Shown here: positions 17,879 through 26,283 of the stretch, piece by piece
How the letters are laid out: each line of letters begins with the position of its first letter
Numbering within the stretch: the stretch's first letter is position 1
NCBI GenBank assembly: GCA_964433345.1
Contig: CAYSQJ010000003.1
Location: 342,799 to 406,798, forward strand
Origin: Ga0077527 sp964433345
Lineage (GTDB): Bacteria > Pseudomonadota > Gammaproteobacteria > Burkholderiales > SG8-41
Direction: 5' to 3'
Length of the DNA stretch: 64,000 nt
Program-made: the position numbers and the translations under genes
The notes under the pieces: model-generated
Seen by the model: only the letters and a program-made list of their open reading frames with translations
What the model was told of the DNA's origin: nothing
The model's database searches: none

Positions 17879-18747
17879 GCCGGCACCCTGGCCACGGCGA
17901 GCAGGGAGCCGCCGCAGGGCAGCGGCAGGCCGGCGCGGATCAGCAGCCGTTCGGCATCGAGGGCACGCTCGAGGACGGTGTTGGCAACGCGGCCGATGCG
18001 CAGCTCGGCCAGCGGATCGTAGCCGGCGGCATCGGTACGGCGGGTCATGCGGGACAGCATCATCAGCGGCAGCAGTACGGAAACGAAAGACGTCATTTTA
18101 ACGGCGGCAAACCCGGCACGCTCGAGCTTCTGTCGCAGTTCCGCCGCGGTGTAGCGCCGCACGTGATGCGCGCGCACATCGTATTCGCTCCACAGGAAAG
18201 GATGCTGGGGCACGGTCAGCAACAGGCTGCCGCCGGGGCGCAGTGCGCGGCGCATCTGCGCGAGCACGACCTCGTCCTCGCCGATATGCTCTATCACGTC
18301 GAATGCGCCGACCACGTCAAACTCCTGTTCGTAGGGCATGCGCCGCGCATCCATCTGCAGAAACTCCGCGCCCGGCACGCGCTGCGCGGCAAAACGCAGG
18401 CCCTCGGTCTCGGCCTCGCTGGCCACCAATTGCGCCTGCGGGAAAGCCGACGCAATGCCCTGCAGCACGTAACCGGTGCCGCAGCCGACCTCGAGCAGCC
18501 TGCCAAAACCCGCGGCGTAACGCTGCAGCGCCCAGACGATCAGCCGGTTGCGCGCGCGGAACCAGAAATTGCCCGCCTCCAATGCAACCAGTTCGGTGAA
18601 CAGCGCCGGATCGAAACCTTCGGCCTGATCTGCAAGCGCGGGGGCCAGAGCGACAAAGCCGTCGCGCTGCGGCGCCTGGTAAGCACAGTTGCTGCAGTTC
18701 CAGCCGGAGGCGGCCAGAGCGCCGCCGCAACCGGGACACAACCTCAA
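17875..18747 (-). CDS. SAM-dependent class I methyltransferase with zinc-ribbon-like N-terminus
   Basis: A protein of 290 aa. The N-terminus has paired cysteines (CPGCGG at 4-9 and CSNC at 18-21), like a zinc ribbon. Motif I is LLEVGCGTGYVLQGIA near 85, then FDVVGAFDVIEHIGEDEV and LRPGGSLLLTVPQHP. It starts with TTG at 18747 in a TTGA overlap with the preceding gene and overlaps rffA by 4 bp, so it is embedded in the dTDP-sugar operon. It may methylate the sugar, the glycan or the lipid carrier intermediate; the sequence does not decide. Confidence 0.75.
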   Translation of the reverse strand: MRLCPGCGGALAASGWNCSNCAYQAPQRDGFVALAPALADQAEGFDPALFTELVALEAGNFWFRARNRLIVWALQRYAAGFGRLLEVGCGTGYVLQGIASAFPQAQLVASEAETEGLRFAAQRVPGAEFLQMDARRMPYEQEFDVVGAFDVIEHIGEDEVVLAQMRRALRPGGSLLLTVPQHPFLWSEYDVRAHHVRRYTAAELRQKLERAGFAAVKMTSFVSVLLPLMMLSRMTRRTDAAGYDPLAELRIGRVANTVLERALDAERLLIRAGLPLPCGGSLLAVARVPA

Positions 18748-19115
18748 CCCTGGCTCCCGACAATGATGCCGAGCGTGATCAGCGCGAGGCCGCCGACCTT
18801 CCAGGCATTGACCGGCTCATGGAACACCAGCGCACTCAGCACCAGCACGCCGATGAAGGCGAGGCTCATGAAAGGATAGGCATGCGACAGCTCGAGCTTG
18901 GTCATCGCCGCCATCCATGACACCGCGGCGAGCAGGCCCGCCAGCAGTCCCGAGATGATCCAGGGATTGAGCATCAGCTTGGCAAGAAACCAGATGCGAT
19001 CGGGCGTCGCCTCGGGAAAGGTGCCGGCAGCGACGACCTGCCACTTGATCACGATCTGGCTGTAAACTGTCAAAAAAACAGTAATAAAAACAAATAGATA
19101 GCTTAAGTAACTCAT
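18744..19115 (-). CDS. Small four-helix EamA/DMT-family membrane protein (ArnE/F-like flippase candidate)
   Basis: A protein of 123 aa with four hydrophobic segments, the size of SMR/ArnE-ArnF-type half transporters. The end reads EPVNAWKVGGLALITLGIIV, the usual C-terminal helix of EamA repeats. An ATG at 19115 forms an ATGA overlap with the rffC-like stop; a GTG nine bases further out is possible. Sitting between a polyprenyl-phosphate glycosyltransferase gene and sugar-nucleotide genes, it is a candidate to flip undecaprenyl-phosphate-sugar. That role is inferred from context. No second subunit is visible nearby. Confidence 0.7.
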   Translation of the reverse strand: MSYLSYLFVFITVFLTVYSQIVIKWQVVAAGTFPEATPDRIWFLAKLMLNPWIISGLLAGLLAAVSWMAAMTKLELSHAYPFMSLAFIGVLVLSALVFHEPVNAWKVGGLALITLGIIVGSQG

Positions 19116-19780
19116 GTCGTCCACCGGTGATAAACATCGACGGGATGGCGCAGGCGGAAACCCAGAGACTGGTAAAGGCGGATCACCGCGATATTGGCGG
19201 CGGACACCGAGCTGCAGAGTTCGTGGTGACCCTGCGCGAACAGTGCATCACAGACCGTCGTCCACAGATACTTCGCCAGGCCGCGGCCGCGGAAAGCCGG
19301 TGCCATTGCATGCAGCACCAGTCGGTTGTGCATCACCGCGATGAATCCGGCGAGGGTTCCGTCGTAACGCAGACCCCAGGCATCGCCCGCGGCATGCACC
19401 TGGCGCAGCCAGTTGTCGTAACGCCGGTCGGCGCCGGCGCGCGGCAGGTTGAAATCGCGGTGGAAACGGCCATGATCGAAAGCGCCATGGCAGATCGCCA
19501 GCAGGTCTTCGATTTGTTCGTCACGGGTGCAGACCGCTTTCGCGTCGCGGTGCACTGTGAAGTCCTCCCGGCTGCAGTACGGCTCAAGCAGCGTATCGAC
19601 GTAATAGAAGCCGTGCTGATGCAGCGCCGACTTGTCCGCCAGCGGATCGAGCTTGATTGCGTAATGTCCCGGCGTCGCGGCGGCCTCGCGCAGCGCGTCT
19701 TCGTCGGCGGCGGTAATCTCGTAACAGTCGCGCCCGAATGCGGCGCTGTCCCACTCAACGCGCCGGATCGCGGGGTGCAT
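19112..19780 (-). CDS. rffC: RffC/WecD-like dTDP-4-amino-4,6-dideoxygalactose N-acyltransferase (GNAT)
   Basis: A protein of 222 aa, near E. coli WecD length. The N-terminal half is divergent, as in WecD, with WDSAAFGRDCYEI. Next is GAFDHGRFHRDFNLPRAGAD, equivalent to the WecD FAQSRF segment, and the GNAT core LVLHAMAPAFRGRGLAKYL near 160, with the RGRGLA acetyl-CoA loop. The C-terminus has IRLYQSLGFRLR. It acetylates (or otherwise acylates) dTDP-Fuc4N made by RffA. The start overlaps the GT2 gene by 26 bp; a downstream start is possible. Assignment rests on fold plus the nearby rffA. Confidence 0.75.
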   Translation of the reverse strand: MHPAIRRVEWDSAAFGRDCYEITAADEDALREAAATPGHYAIKLDPLADKSALHQHGFYYVDTLLEPYCSREDFTVHRDAKAVCTRDEQIEDLLAICHGAFDHGRFHRDFNLPRAGADRRYDNWLRQVHAAGDAWGLRYDGTLAGFIAVMHNRLVLHAMAPAFRGRGLAKYLWTTVCDALFAQGHHELCSSVSAANIAVIRLYQSLGFRLRHPVDVYHRWTT

Positions 19781-20702
19781 GGTCGAAAGTGCTGTTCATC
19801 ACAATGTACAGCGGGCGTTTCTTCGCCTCGTCGAAAGTCTTGCCGAGATAGATGCCCAGCACGCCGAGGATGCTGATGATGATGCCTCCGATGAAATACA
19901 CGGACACGAAGAGGCTGGGCCAGCCGACCACCGGCGAGCCGTAGAGCAGGGCTTGCACGAGGATGAACAGGCCGGCGGCGAAGGCCAGCAGCGACATCAC
20001 GAAACCGAAGCGCACGGCCAGCCGCAGCGGCTTGTCGGAATAGGCGATGATGGTGTCGGTGGCGAGCCGCCACAGCTTGGCGAAGGTGTAGGTCGACCGG
20101 CCTTCATGCCGGGTGGCATGACTGACTTCGATCGAGGCCGTGGGGAAGCCCATCCAGTTGACGATGCCGCCGAAAAAGCGCAGCTGCTCGCGCATCTGCC
20201 GGCAGGCCAGCACCACCCTGTGCGAGACGATGCGGAAATTGCCGGTGGCGCTGTCGTACTCGGTGTCGGCCAGCCAGCTCAGCAGACGGTAAAAACACCA
20301 GGACGAGAAACGCTTCAGCACGCCGTCGGTGCGGCCGCCGCGCCGCGCCAGCACCACGTCGTAACCCTCCTGCGCCTTGGCGTAGAGCGCCGGAATCTCC
20401 TCGGGCCGGTCCTGCAGGTCACAATCCATCACCACCACCCAGTCACCCCCGGCGACATCGAGCCCGGCAGTGATGCCGTAGTGCTGACCGAAATTGCGGC
20501 TGAACTGCAGGCCCTTGACCCGCGGGTCTGCGGCGGCAAGCCGGCGGATGATTTCCCAGGAGCGGTCGCCGCCGCAGTCCTCGACCATCACGATCTCGAA
20601 ATCCGCGGTGATGGTTTCCAGCGCGGCGACCAGACGGCGATAGAGTTCCTCGAGGCAGCCCTCGGCCTTGTAGACGGGCGTGACCACGGACAGCAGCGGC
20701 AT
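19755..20702 (-). CDS. GtrB/ArnC-like polyprenyl-phosphate glycosyltransferase (GT2)
   Basis: A protein of 315 aa: a cytoplasmic GT-A domain followed by two membrane helices (about 230-285). Motifs are LLSVVTPVYKAEGCLEELY at the N-terminus, GLQFSRNFGQHYGITAGLDV, the DxD-type VVMDCDLQDRPEEIPALY near 90, and TGNFRIVSHRVV near 150. This layout is that of GtrB, ArnC and DPM1-like enzymes that charge undecaprenyl phosphate with one sugar. With rffA and rffC beside it the donor is plausibly dTDP-Fuc4NAc or its derivative. It begins 3 bp after the msbA stop on the minus strand. Confidence 0.82.
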   Translation of the reverse strand: MPLLSVVTPVYKAEGCLEELYRRLVAALETITADFEIVMVEDCGGDRSWEIIRRLAAADPRVKGLQFSRNFGQHYGITAGLDVAGGDWVVVMDCDLQDRPEEIPALYAKAQEGYDVVLARRGGRTDGVLKRFSSWCFYRLLSWLADTEYDSATGNFRIVSHRVVLACRQMREQLRFFGGIVNWMGFPTASIEVSHATRHEGRSTYTFAKLWRLATDTIIAYSDKPLRLAVRFGFVMSLLAFAAGLFILVQALLYGSPVVGWPSLFVSVYFIGGIIISILGVLGIYLGKTFDEAKKRPLYIVMNSTFDHAPRDPAR

Positions 20703-20705
20703 GCC

Positions 20706-22460
20706 TCAGCCCTCCCCCATCGACAGGAACTGGTTGCGGTAGAGCTGCGCGTACTTGCCTTCCCGCGCCAGCAGCTCGGCGTGAGTTCCGGTCTCGGCGA
20801 TGCGGCCGCTGTCGAGCACGACGATGCGGTGCGCCTTCTCGATGGTCGACAGGCGGTGCGCGATCACCAGCGTGGTGCGCCCGCGCATCAGCACTTCCAG
20901 CGCGGCCTGCACATGGCGCTCGGATTCGGTATCGAGCGCCGAGGTCGCCTCGTCTAGGATCAGCACCGGCGCATTCTTCAGCAGTGCGCGGGCGATCGCC
21001 AGGCGCTGGCGCTGGCCGCCGGAGAGCCTGACGCCGTTTTCGCCGACCATGGTGTCCAGCCCCTGCGGCATCTGCGCGATGAATTCCATCGCATGCGCGG
21101 CTTCCGCCGCGGCAACGATTTCATCGCGTGAGGCCTGCTTCATCGCGCCGTAAGCGATGTTGGCCGCCACCGTGTCATTGAACAGCACCACGTCCTGGCT
21201 GACCAGCGCAATGTTGGCGCGCAGGCCGGCAAGTGTCAGCTCCGCGGTATCGCGGCCGTCGAGCAGGATGCGGCCGGCGGTCGGTGTGTAGAACCGCGGG
21301 ACCAGGTTGGCAAGCGTGGTCTTGCCGCTGCCGGAGGCGCCGACCAGCGCCACCGTTTCGCCCGGTGCGATCGCGAGGTCGATGCCGGCGAGCGCGGGGC
21401 GGGCACTGTCGTTTCCGTCCTTGCCATAGGTGAAAGAGACGCCCTCGAAACGGATCTCGCCGCGCACGCGGCCGGGGTCGACACTGCCGCCCCCGGGTTC
21501 GCCGGGCTGGTCGATCAGCGCGAACACGCTCTCCGCCGCCGCGAGCCCGCGCTGCAGCGGCTCGTTGACACTGGTGATGCGCTTGAGCGGCGCGGTCAGC
21601 ATCAGCATCGCGGTGATGAAGGACACGAAGCCGCCGACGGTGATCTGCGCCGCGTTCGACTGCTGGGTCGCGAGGTAGACGATGGAGGCCAGCGCCAACG
21701 CGGCGATGAACTGCACGATGGGCACGCTCGCAGCCGATGCGGCAACCTGCTTCATCAGCTGGCGGCGCACGCTGTTGGCCTGGGCGTCGAAACGCTGCTG
21801 TTCGTACTCCTGCCCGCCGAAGAGCTTGACCACGCGATGGCCTTCGATGGTTTCCTGGATGACCTGGGTCATGTCGCCCATCTGGTTCTGCACCGCGCGG
21901 CTGGAATTGCGCAGGCGCACGCTGATCACCCGCACCACCAGCACGATCACCGGCGCCATCACCAGCGCGAACAGCGTCAGCTTCCAGTTGAGCCACAGCA
22001 TCCAGGCCAGCAGGCCGATGATCACCAGCGTGTCCTTGAATATCGCGGTCAGCACGCTGGTCGCGGCAGTGGTCACCTGCATCACGTCGAAGGTCAGTTT
22101 CGAGATCAGGTTGCCCGAGGCCTGGTCGTCGTAGTAGCGCGCGGGCAGCGTCAGCAGCTTGCGGAACATCACGCCGCGAAGGTCCATCACCAGCCGGTTG
22201 CCGACCCAGGACAGCGAGAGCTGGGCGAGGTACTCGGCGAGTCCGCGCACGACGAACAAGCCGACGATGAACACCGGTGTCCAGCGGATCACCGCTTCGT
22301 CCTTCTCGACGAAAACGCCGTCGAGCAGCGGCTTCAGCAGTGCCGGCAGCGCGGGCTCGGTGGCGGCGACGATGACGATGCCGAGAATCCCGAGGGCGAA
22401 CACCCGCCAGTACGGCCGTACGTGCTGCAGCAGTCGCAGGTAAAGCCCGGTTCCGGACAT
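20706..22460 (-). CDS. msbA: MsbA lipid A/LPS exporter (ABC half-transporter)
   Basis: A protein of 584 aa, the usual MsbA length: six membrane helices (about 20-300) and an ATPase domain with FEGVSFTYG, Walker A LVGASGSGKTTLANLVPRF near 370, signature RLSGGQRQRLAIARALL, Walker B VLILDEATSALD and the H-loop IAHRLSTIEKA. It flips lipid A-core across the inner membrane. The ATG at 22460 (MSGTGLYLRLLQHVRPYWR) is chosen; a longer in-frame extension would run into the repeat element at 22514. It is the promoter-proximal gene of the LPS decoration operon, so that element may affect its promoter. Confidence 0.9.
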   Translation of the reverse strand: MSGTGLYLRLLQHVRPYWRVFALGILGIVIVAATEPALPALLKPLLDGVFVEKDEAVIRWTPVFIVGLFVVRGLAEYLAQLSLSWVGNRLVMDLRGVMFRKLLTLPARYYDDQASGNLISKLTFDVMQVTTAATSVLTAIFKDTLVIIGLLAWMLWLNWKLTLFALVMAPVIVLVVRVISVRLRNSSRAVQNQMGDMTQVIQETIEGHRVVKLFGGQEYEQQRFDAQANSVRRQLMKQVAASAASVPIVQFIAALALASIVYLATQQSNAAQITVGGFVSFITAMLMLTAPLKRITSVNEPLQRGLAAAESVFALIDQPGEPGGGSVDPGRVRGEIRFEGVSFTYGKDGNDSARPALAGIDLAIAPGETVALVGASGSGKTTLANLVPRFYTPTAGRILLDGRDTAELTLAGLRANIALVSQDVVLFNDTVAANIAYGAMKQASRDEIVAAAEAAHAMEFIAQMPQGLDTMVGENGVRLSGGQRQRLAIARALLKNAPVLILDEATSALDTESERHVQAALEVLMRGRTTLVIAHRLSTIEKAHRIVVLDSGRIAETGTHAELLAREGKYAQLYRNQFLSMGEG

Positions 22461-22513
22461 CGTTTTCGCGGGGGAATTCACAGGCCGAACGATAGCAAAC
22501 TTCTGATCATTAA

Positions 22514-22729
22514 GAGCACCTGACAGAATGAAATTCTCCTCTACCGCCCAGACGAGCACATCACGGAGCTGTAGCCCGGATGGAGCGAAGTGGAATCCAG
22601 GTCAGTCGTCGCAATGAGCCGCGGTGTCCCCGGATTCCGGCCTGCCACCCAAGGTGACTTCCTGCGGGGCGCGCCCTGCTTCCGGGCTACGGGGGTATGG
22701 CGCACAAAGAGTCATTTTGATAGACGCTC
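22514..22729. mobile_element. MITE-like element with terminal inverted repeats (copy 4)
   Basis: The left end GAGCACCTGACAGAATGA (22514-22531) and right end TCATTTTGATAGACGCTC (22712-22729) match as imperfect inverted repeats (13 of 18). The interior carries GTAGCCCGGATGGAGCG and CTTCCGGGCTACGGGGG halves, plus GGCGCACAAAGAGTCATTT, which is the reverse complement of a segment in the copies near 9.6 and 10.75 kb. It lies between the msbA start and the btuB terminator and contains no gene. Confidence 0.7.
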
Positions 22730-22730
22730 C

Positions 22731-22761
22731 AAAAAAAAGCCGCGCTTAAGCGCGGCTTGGT
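22731..22761 (-). terminator. Rho-independent terminator of btuB
   Basis: On the minus strand the sequence is AAGCCGCGCTTAAGCGCGGC followed by a run of eight Ts (plus-strand A run at 22731-22738). The hairpin GCCGCGCTTAAGCGCGGC is perfectly self-complementary. It ends the TonB receptor gene, whose stop is at 22777. Confidence 0.9.
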
Positions 22762-22776
22762 CCGGCAACAGAAGCC

Positions 22777-24858
22777 TCAGCGGAATGCGTACTCCACGGA
22801 AACCCCGAAATTGCGTTCCGGCAAGGGATAGGCGTTGTAACGGTCGGCAACAAACTGGCTGCGCACCGCGTAGTTGTAGTACTGGCGGTCGAACAGGTTG
22901 TTGATCGCCGCGCTGAGCGTCCACGGGCCCTCGCGATGCGTCAGTTTCAGGTCGGCAACGAGGTGCGAGGGAATCTGCACACCGAGGGTATTGCCCTGGT
23001 CGTTGTCCATGTACTGCTTCGCGACCCAGGTCGCGAGCAGGCTGAGCCGGGTCGCCTCGCTGAAGGTCCAGGACGCGCCGAGGTTGAGTTTGTGGCGCGG
23101 CACCAGCGGCACGGTCTTGCCGGCGATCGACACGTTGGTCGCGGTGAAGGCGCCGCCCGGCAATATGCCCTCGCGGAAACGCGCGTCGATGTAACTGTAC
23201 GACCCCGACAATGCCAGCGGCCGCAGCGGCTGCCACTTGCCCTCGAGCTCCAGTCCCTGACGGCGGGAAGGCGGCAGGTTGGTGTTGCCGATGCCGGTGG
23301 TGTAGGCATCGAGGTGGATTTCGTCGCGCACGTCCATCCGGAACAGCGCGGCGCGCATCCAGGCGGACCCCTTGCGCAGTTCGAGCCCCAGCTCATGATG
23401 GCGCGCGGTCTGCGGCCGCAGGAACTGGAACTGGTTGGTGAACAGCGCCGAGGTTTCGTAAATTTCGTCGACGTTGGCGAAGCGGTAACTGCGCCCGGTC
23501 TTGGCGATCAGCGCCGCGCCCGGTGACACTGCGTAACGTGCGCCGAATTCGTAGGCCTTCTCCGATTCACGCTGCAGTCCGGCCGGGGCACCGGAGCCGA
23601 GAGCACCGCCAGGCGCGGCAGCATCAAAACGGTCTCCGGCATCGATCTCGAACTGCTCGCCGCGCAGGCCCGCCGTCAGCGTCAGCCTTTCGGACACGGC
23701 AAGCGAATCCTGGATGTAGAAGCCGAGGGTTTGCTGCCGTGCGTCGATGGTATTGAAAGGCCGGCCGATGTTCGCCACAGCATTCGATCGCCACAGCCGG
23801 TAATCCCAGCGCTGCCAGTCGAGGCCGAACACCAGCGTGTGTTTGCCGCCGGGCAGTGCCGGCGTCGCTCGGAAGCGCGGCGAGAACGACCATACATCGA
23901 GGTCGGCGACACGGAAGTCCGGAAAGCCGCTGAAGTCGAAATAGGAGCTCTGTTCCTTGTCGCGCCAGCCGAGGCCTACGTTGAGCTCGCCCAGCGCGGT
24001 GTCATGCCGCCAGTCGAGGTTCATGCGATTGCCGTTGCGCTGCGACCAGTCGAGCGGCGTCTGTGCGCCGCGACGATCGGTCACCAGCTGATTGACGCCG
24101 GTGCTGGGCTGGACCTGGCGCGCGCCGGGCAAGCGGATGCCCTGGTGATCGGTGCCCAGCTTCAGCGCAACTTCGCCACTGCCGGTGAGCACGCGGAAAT
24201 CGGCCAGCGCGTTGCTCTGCCGGTTGTGGTTGTTGGCCCGGTAGCCGTCAGACTCGAAATTGCTCGCCGTGACGCTGAAGCCGATGCGCTCGCCGGCGTG
24301 GCTGGCCGAGGCGCCGAGTTCCTTCGTGCCGTAGGAGCCGGCACGCAGGCCGAAGGTCGCGCCGGACGGCCGGTTCAGCGGCGAGCGCGTGATGATGTTG
24401 ATTACGCCTGCTGTCGCGCCGTCACCGTAGAGCACGGCGCCGCTGCCACGGACGATTTCGATGCGCTCAATCGCCGCCATCGGCAGCGCCGACCACTGCA
24501 CGCCGGAGAGGTCGAGGTCGGCGGCGCGGCGGCCGTCGATCAGGATCAGCGTATTCTGCGTGCCGCCGATGCCGAAGCCGCGCAGATCTATGGTGGTGGT
24601 CGCGGCGTTGTTGCCGAAAAAATCATGGATGTGCATCCCCGCCTGCTCGGCCAGCAGGTCGGGCACGGTCTTCGCCGCGCTGCGCTGCATGTCCTCGGCG
24701 GTGATCACCGTGACGTTGACCGGCTTGTCGTCGTAACGGTCCTTGAACCGCGTCGCGGTCACCACCACCGGATCCAGAATCGCCAGTTGCTGCTGCGCAG
24801 CCTGCGCCGCTCCGGCCGCGAGCAGTAGCACCGCGGCCCCCATCCATACTCCTTGCAT
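22777..24858 (-). CDS. btuB: TonB-dependent vitamin B12 receptor BtuB
   Basis: A protein of 693 aa. It has an N-terminal signal peptide (about 1-20, ending AAGAAQA), a TonB box region LDPVVVTATR near 29-38, a plug domain (VTVITAEDMQRSAAKTVPDL; NTLILIDGRRAADLDLSG; IERIEIVRGSGAVLYGDGAT near 134-155) and a beta-barrel ending with NFGVSVEYAFR, whose last residues fit an outer-membrane C-terminus. Vitamin B12 specificity is inferred from the cobalamin riboswitch directly upstream on the same strand. It takes up cobalamin across the outer membrane with TonB-ExbBD, which are not in the window. Confidence 0.88.
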   Translation of the reverse strand: MQGVWMGAAVLLLAAGAAQAAQQQLAILDPVVVTATRFKDRYDDKPVNVTVITAEDMQRSAAKTVPDLLAEQAGMHIHDFFGNNAATTTIDLRGFGIGGTQNTLILIDGRRAADLDLSGVQWSALPMAAIERIEIVRGSGAVLYGDGATAGVINIITRSPLNRPSGATFGLRAGSYGTKELGASASHAGERIGFSVTASNFESDGYRANNHNRQSNALADFRVLTGSGEVALKLGTDHQGIRLPGARQVQPSTGVNQLVTDRRGAQTPLDWSQRNGNRMNLDWRHDTALGELNVGLGWRDKEQSSYFDFSGFPDFRVADLDVWSFSPRFRATPALPGGKHTLVFGLDWQRWDYRLWRSNAVANIGRPFNTIDARQQTLGFYIQDSLAVSERLTLTAGLRGEQFEIDAGDRFDAAAPGGALGSGAPAGLQRESEKAYEFGARYAVSPGAALIAKTGRSYRFANVDEIYETSALFTNQFQFLRPQTARHHELGLELRKGSAWMRAALFRMDVRDEIHLDAYTTGIGNTNLPPSRRQGLELEGKWQPLRPLALSGSYSYIDARFREGILPGGAFTATNVSIAGKTVPLVPRHKLNLGASWTFSEATRLSLLATWVAKQYMDNDQGNTLGVQIPSHLVADLKLTHREGPWTLSAAINNLFDRQYYNYAVRSQFVADRYNAYPLPERNFGVSVEYAFR

Positions 24859-24969
24859 GTCATTTCCCGTCAGGCGCGCCCGCCGCGCGCAAAAAAAGTC
24901 CGAGGAAATGCTGCGGCAAGGGAAAGGGGAACACCAATACCGGGTCCGCCGCCTCCCCGCGGCACTTCC

Positions 24970-25220
24970 ACCACAGCGTTGCAGGCCGGTCTCCGGGCTC
25001 GCGATCGCCGGCGCGCCGCCTTCCCGTATCCAAGGGACACAGTGGCTGGATGACGCGGCAGTGCATTCGTTGGACTGAATGCCGATCGCTTACCGTTGCG
25101 GGGGCAGCACAGGCTTTGGACGCAGGAGTGAGGAATGAGGAGTGAGTGCCTGCTGCCACCCTCTCCCCAATCCTTAAAACTCAATCCTGCTGCCGCACCT
25201 GTTTCCCGTTTCACCGGCGT
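24970..25220 (-). promoter_or_regulatory. Cobalamin (AdoCbl) riboswitch upstream of btuB
   Basis: On the minus strand the conserved blocks appear in order: GGTGAAACGGGAAACAGGTG near the 5' end (about 25216), GTGCTGCCCCCGCAACGGTA (about 25092-25111), the GCCACTGTG box, GGGAAGGCGGCGCG, and GCCCGGAGACCGGCCTGCAA near the 3' end (about 24980-25000). These are the core elements of the B12 riboswitch. The region between the first two blocks is long and pyrimidine-rich (about 25110-25190), an enlarged peripheral arm. The receptor start codon lies about 115 bp downstream, so control of translation or transcription of btuB is expected. Confidence 0.92.
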
Positions 25221-25353
25221 TCCTGCTGGGAAGTGCCGGCACCCGAAACGCGTCCGGGACTGGCCACTTGCGGTCGCGGCTCGTCCAGGACAGCGCGGAT
25301 TGTAAATCAGGCTGGAGCCGGGGTCATCGCCGAAATGGAAGTATTTTTCGTTT

Positions 25354-25375
25354 AAAAACAAATACTTATAAATTA
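25354..25375 (+). other. AT-rich conserved intergenic motif (AAAACAAATACTTATA)
   Basis: AAAAACAAATACTTATAAAT stands out in GC-rich surroundings between the riboswitch and the zapB-like gene. The same core occurs near 9856, 33173 (opposite strand), 40439, 44458, 51936 and 59294. Function unknown. The rest of the gap 25221-25531 shows no further feature. Confidence 0.5.
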
Positions 25376-25531
25376 ATGCCGGCTGCCCTAGGACAACAGA
25401 TGGTGGTGCTTGCCGAGGCCCCCGGCGACCCCGCCCGGCGGAGATGCCTGACATGCCAAACTACATTCAAAATCGGCCCTTAGCGCTTGAGCTGTCTGGA
25501 TTTTCGGCGATATCCCCACTATAGTGCGCGC

Positions 25532-25732
25532 ATGGAAGCCGAACTCAAGGCACTGGAGGACAAACTCGCGCAGTTTGTCGAGACCAACCAGCGGTTGCGC
25601 GAAGACACGCAGCGGCTGCGCCAGGAACTGGCTGCGAGCCTGCATCGCAACCGGCAGCTGGAACAGAAAATCGAGGCTGCCAGCGAGCGCCTCGAAGAAA
25701 TCGTCAAGCAGATTCCCGCCGAGGAAACATGA
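25532..25732 (+). CDS. Short coiled-coil protein next to ZapA (TIGR02449/ZapB-like)
   Basis: A protein of 66 aa that is one continuous charged coiled coil (MEAELKALEDKLAQFVETN and heptads rich in Leu, Glu and Arg up to residue 60). Short coiled-coil proteins of this type are encoded directly before zapA in many gamma- and betaproteobacteria and are assumed to act in cell division. The ATG at 25532 begins the coiled coil; an in-frame upstream start would add non-helical residues. It overlaps zapA by 4 bp. Confidence 0.75.
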   Translation: MEAELKALEDKLAQFVETNQRLREDTQRLRQELAASLHRNRQLEQKIEAASERLEEIVKQIPAEET

Positions 25733-26037
25733 GCGCCGACCCGAAGGGTTTGCAGATCAATATCATGGGACGCGAATTTCGCGTCGCCTGTGCGGAACAC
25801 GAGCAGAAGGGCTTGCTCGAGGCAGTCGAATACCTCAACGGCAAGATGCAGGAAATCCGTGACCGCGGCAAAGTCATCGGCCTCGAACGCGTCGCGATCA
25901 TGGCCGCGCTCAACATCACCCACGAGTTCCTGTCGATGAAGGTCGGCGGCTTTGACATCGCGGAAACCAAGCGTAGAATCCAGCGCATGGAGACGGCCAT
26001 CGATCAGGCGATGGCGGAGCAAGCCAAGCTGTTCTAG
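25729..26037 (+). CDS. zapA: Cell division protein ZapA
   Basis: A protein of 102 aa, the typical size. The N-terminal globular part has INIMGREFRVACAEHEQKGL; RVAIMAALNITHEF and a C-terminal coiled coil (about 70-100) follow. ZapA binds FtsZ and cross-links protofilaments at the midcell Z ring. The ATGA overlap with the coiled-coil gene indicates coupling. The 6S RNA gene follows, the same arrangement as in E. coli (zapA-ssrS). Confidence 0.9.
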   Translation: MSADPKGLQINIMGREFRVACAEHEQKGLLEAVEYLNGKMQEIRDRGKVIGLERVAIMAALNITHEFLSMKVGGFDIAETKRRIQRMETAIDQAMAEQAKLF

Positions 26038-26090
26038 CAGCACTGCAGTCCGGTCCCACGCCCCGCACATCCCGTTGCTGTACCGTCCAG

Positions 26091-26277
26091 AGTTTCCCCT
26101 GCGGTGTTTGTTCAGGCCATATACTCTTTGAGCCAATAGACATTGCTCTGGTTGCCGACCACAGCGGTTTCGGTGTGCGCGTCCCAAGTCGGACGTGCCT
26201 GAAGAAATCCGGAAGGTGACCGCCTTGAACCTCAGGTTCAGGATGCTGGTCTGCGACGGCACATGCGGGGGACCCCA
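26091..26277 (+). ncRNA. ssrS: 6S RNA
   Basis: A sequence of about 187 nt downstream of zapA, in the position of E. coli ssrS. The 5' end TTTCCCCTGCGGTGTTTG pairs with the 3' end ACATGCGGGGGACCCC to form the closing stem. The central part contains CGTCCCAAGTCGGACGTGCC and the conserved CCGCCTTGAACCTCAGGTTC hairpin seen in proteobacterial 6S RNAs. It binds sigma70-RNA polymerase in stationary phase. The ends are approximate. Confidence 0.88.
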
Positions 26278-26283
26278 ATCCAG

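Noticed and set aside
19068..19105. A further copy of the AT-rich AAAACAAATA motif
   Set aside because: It lies inside the coding region of the EamA-like protein (first membrane helix) and lacks the CTTATA half, so the resemblance is attributed to codon content.
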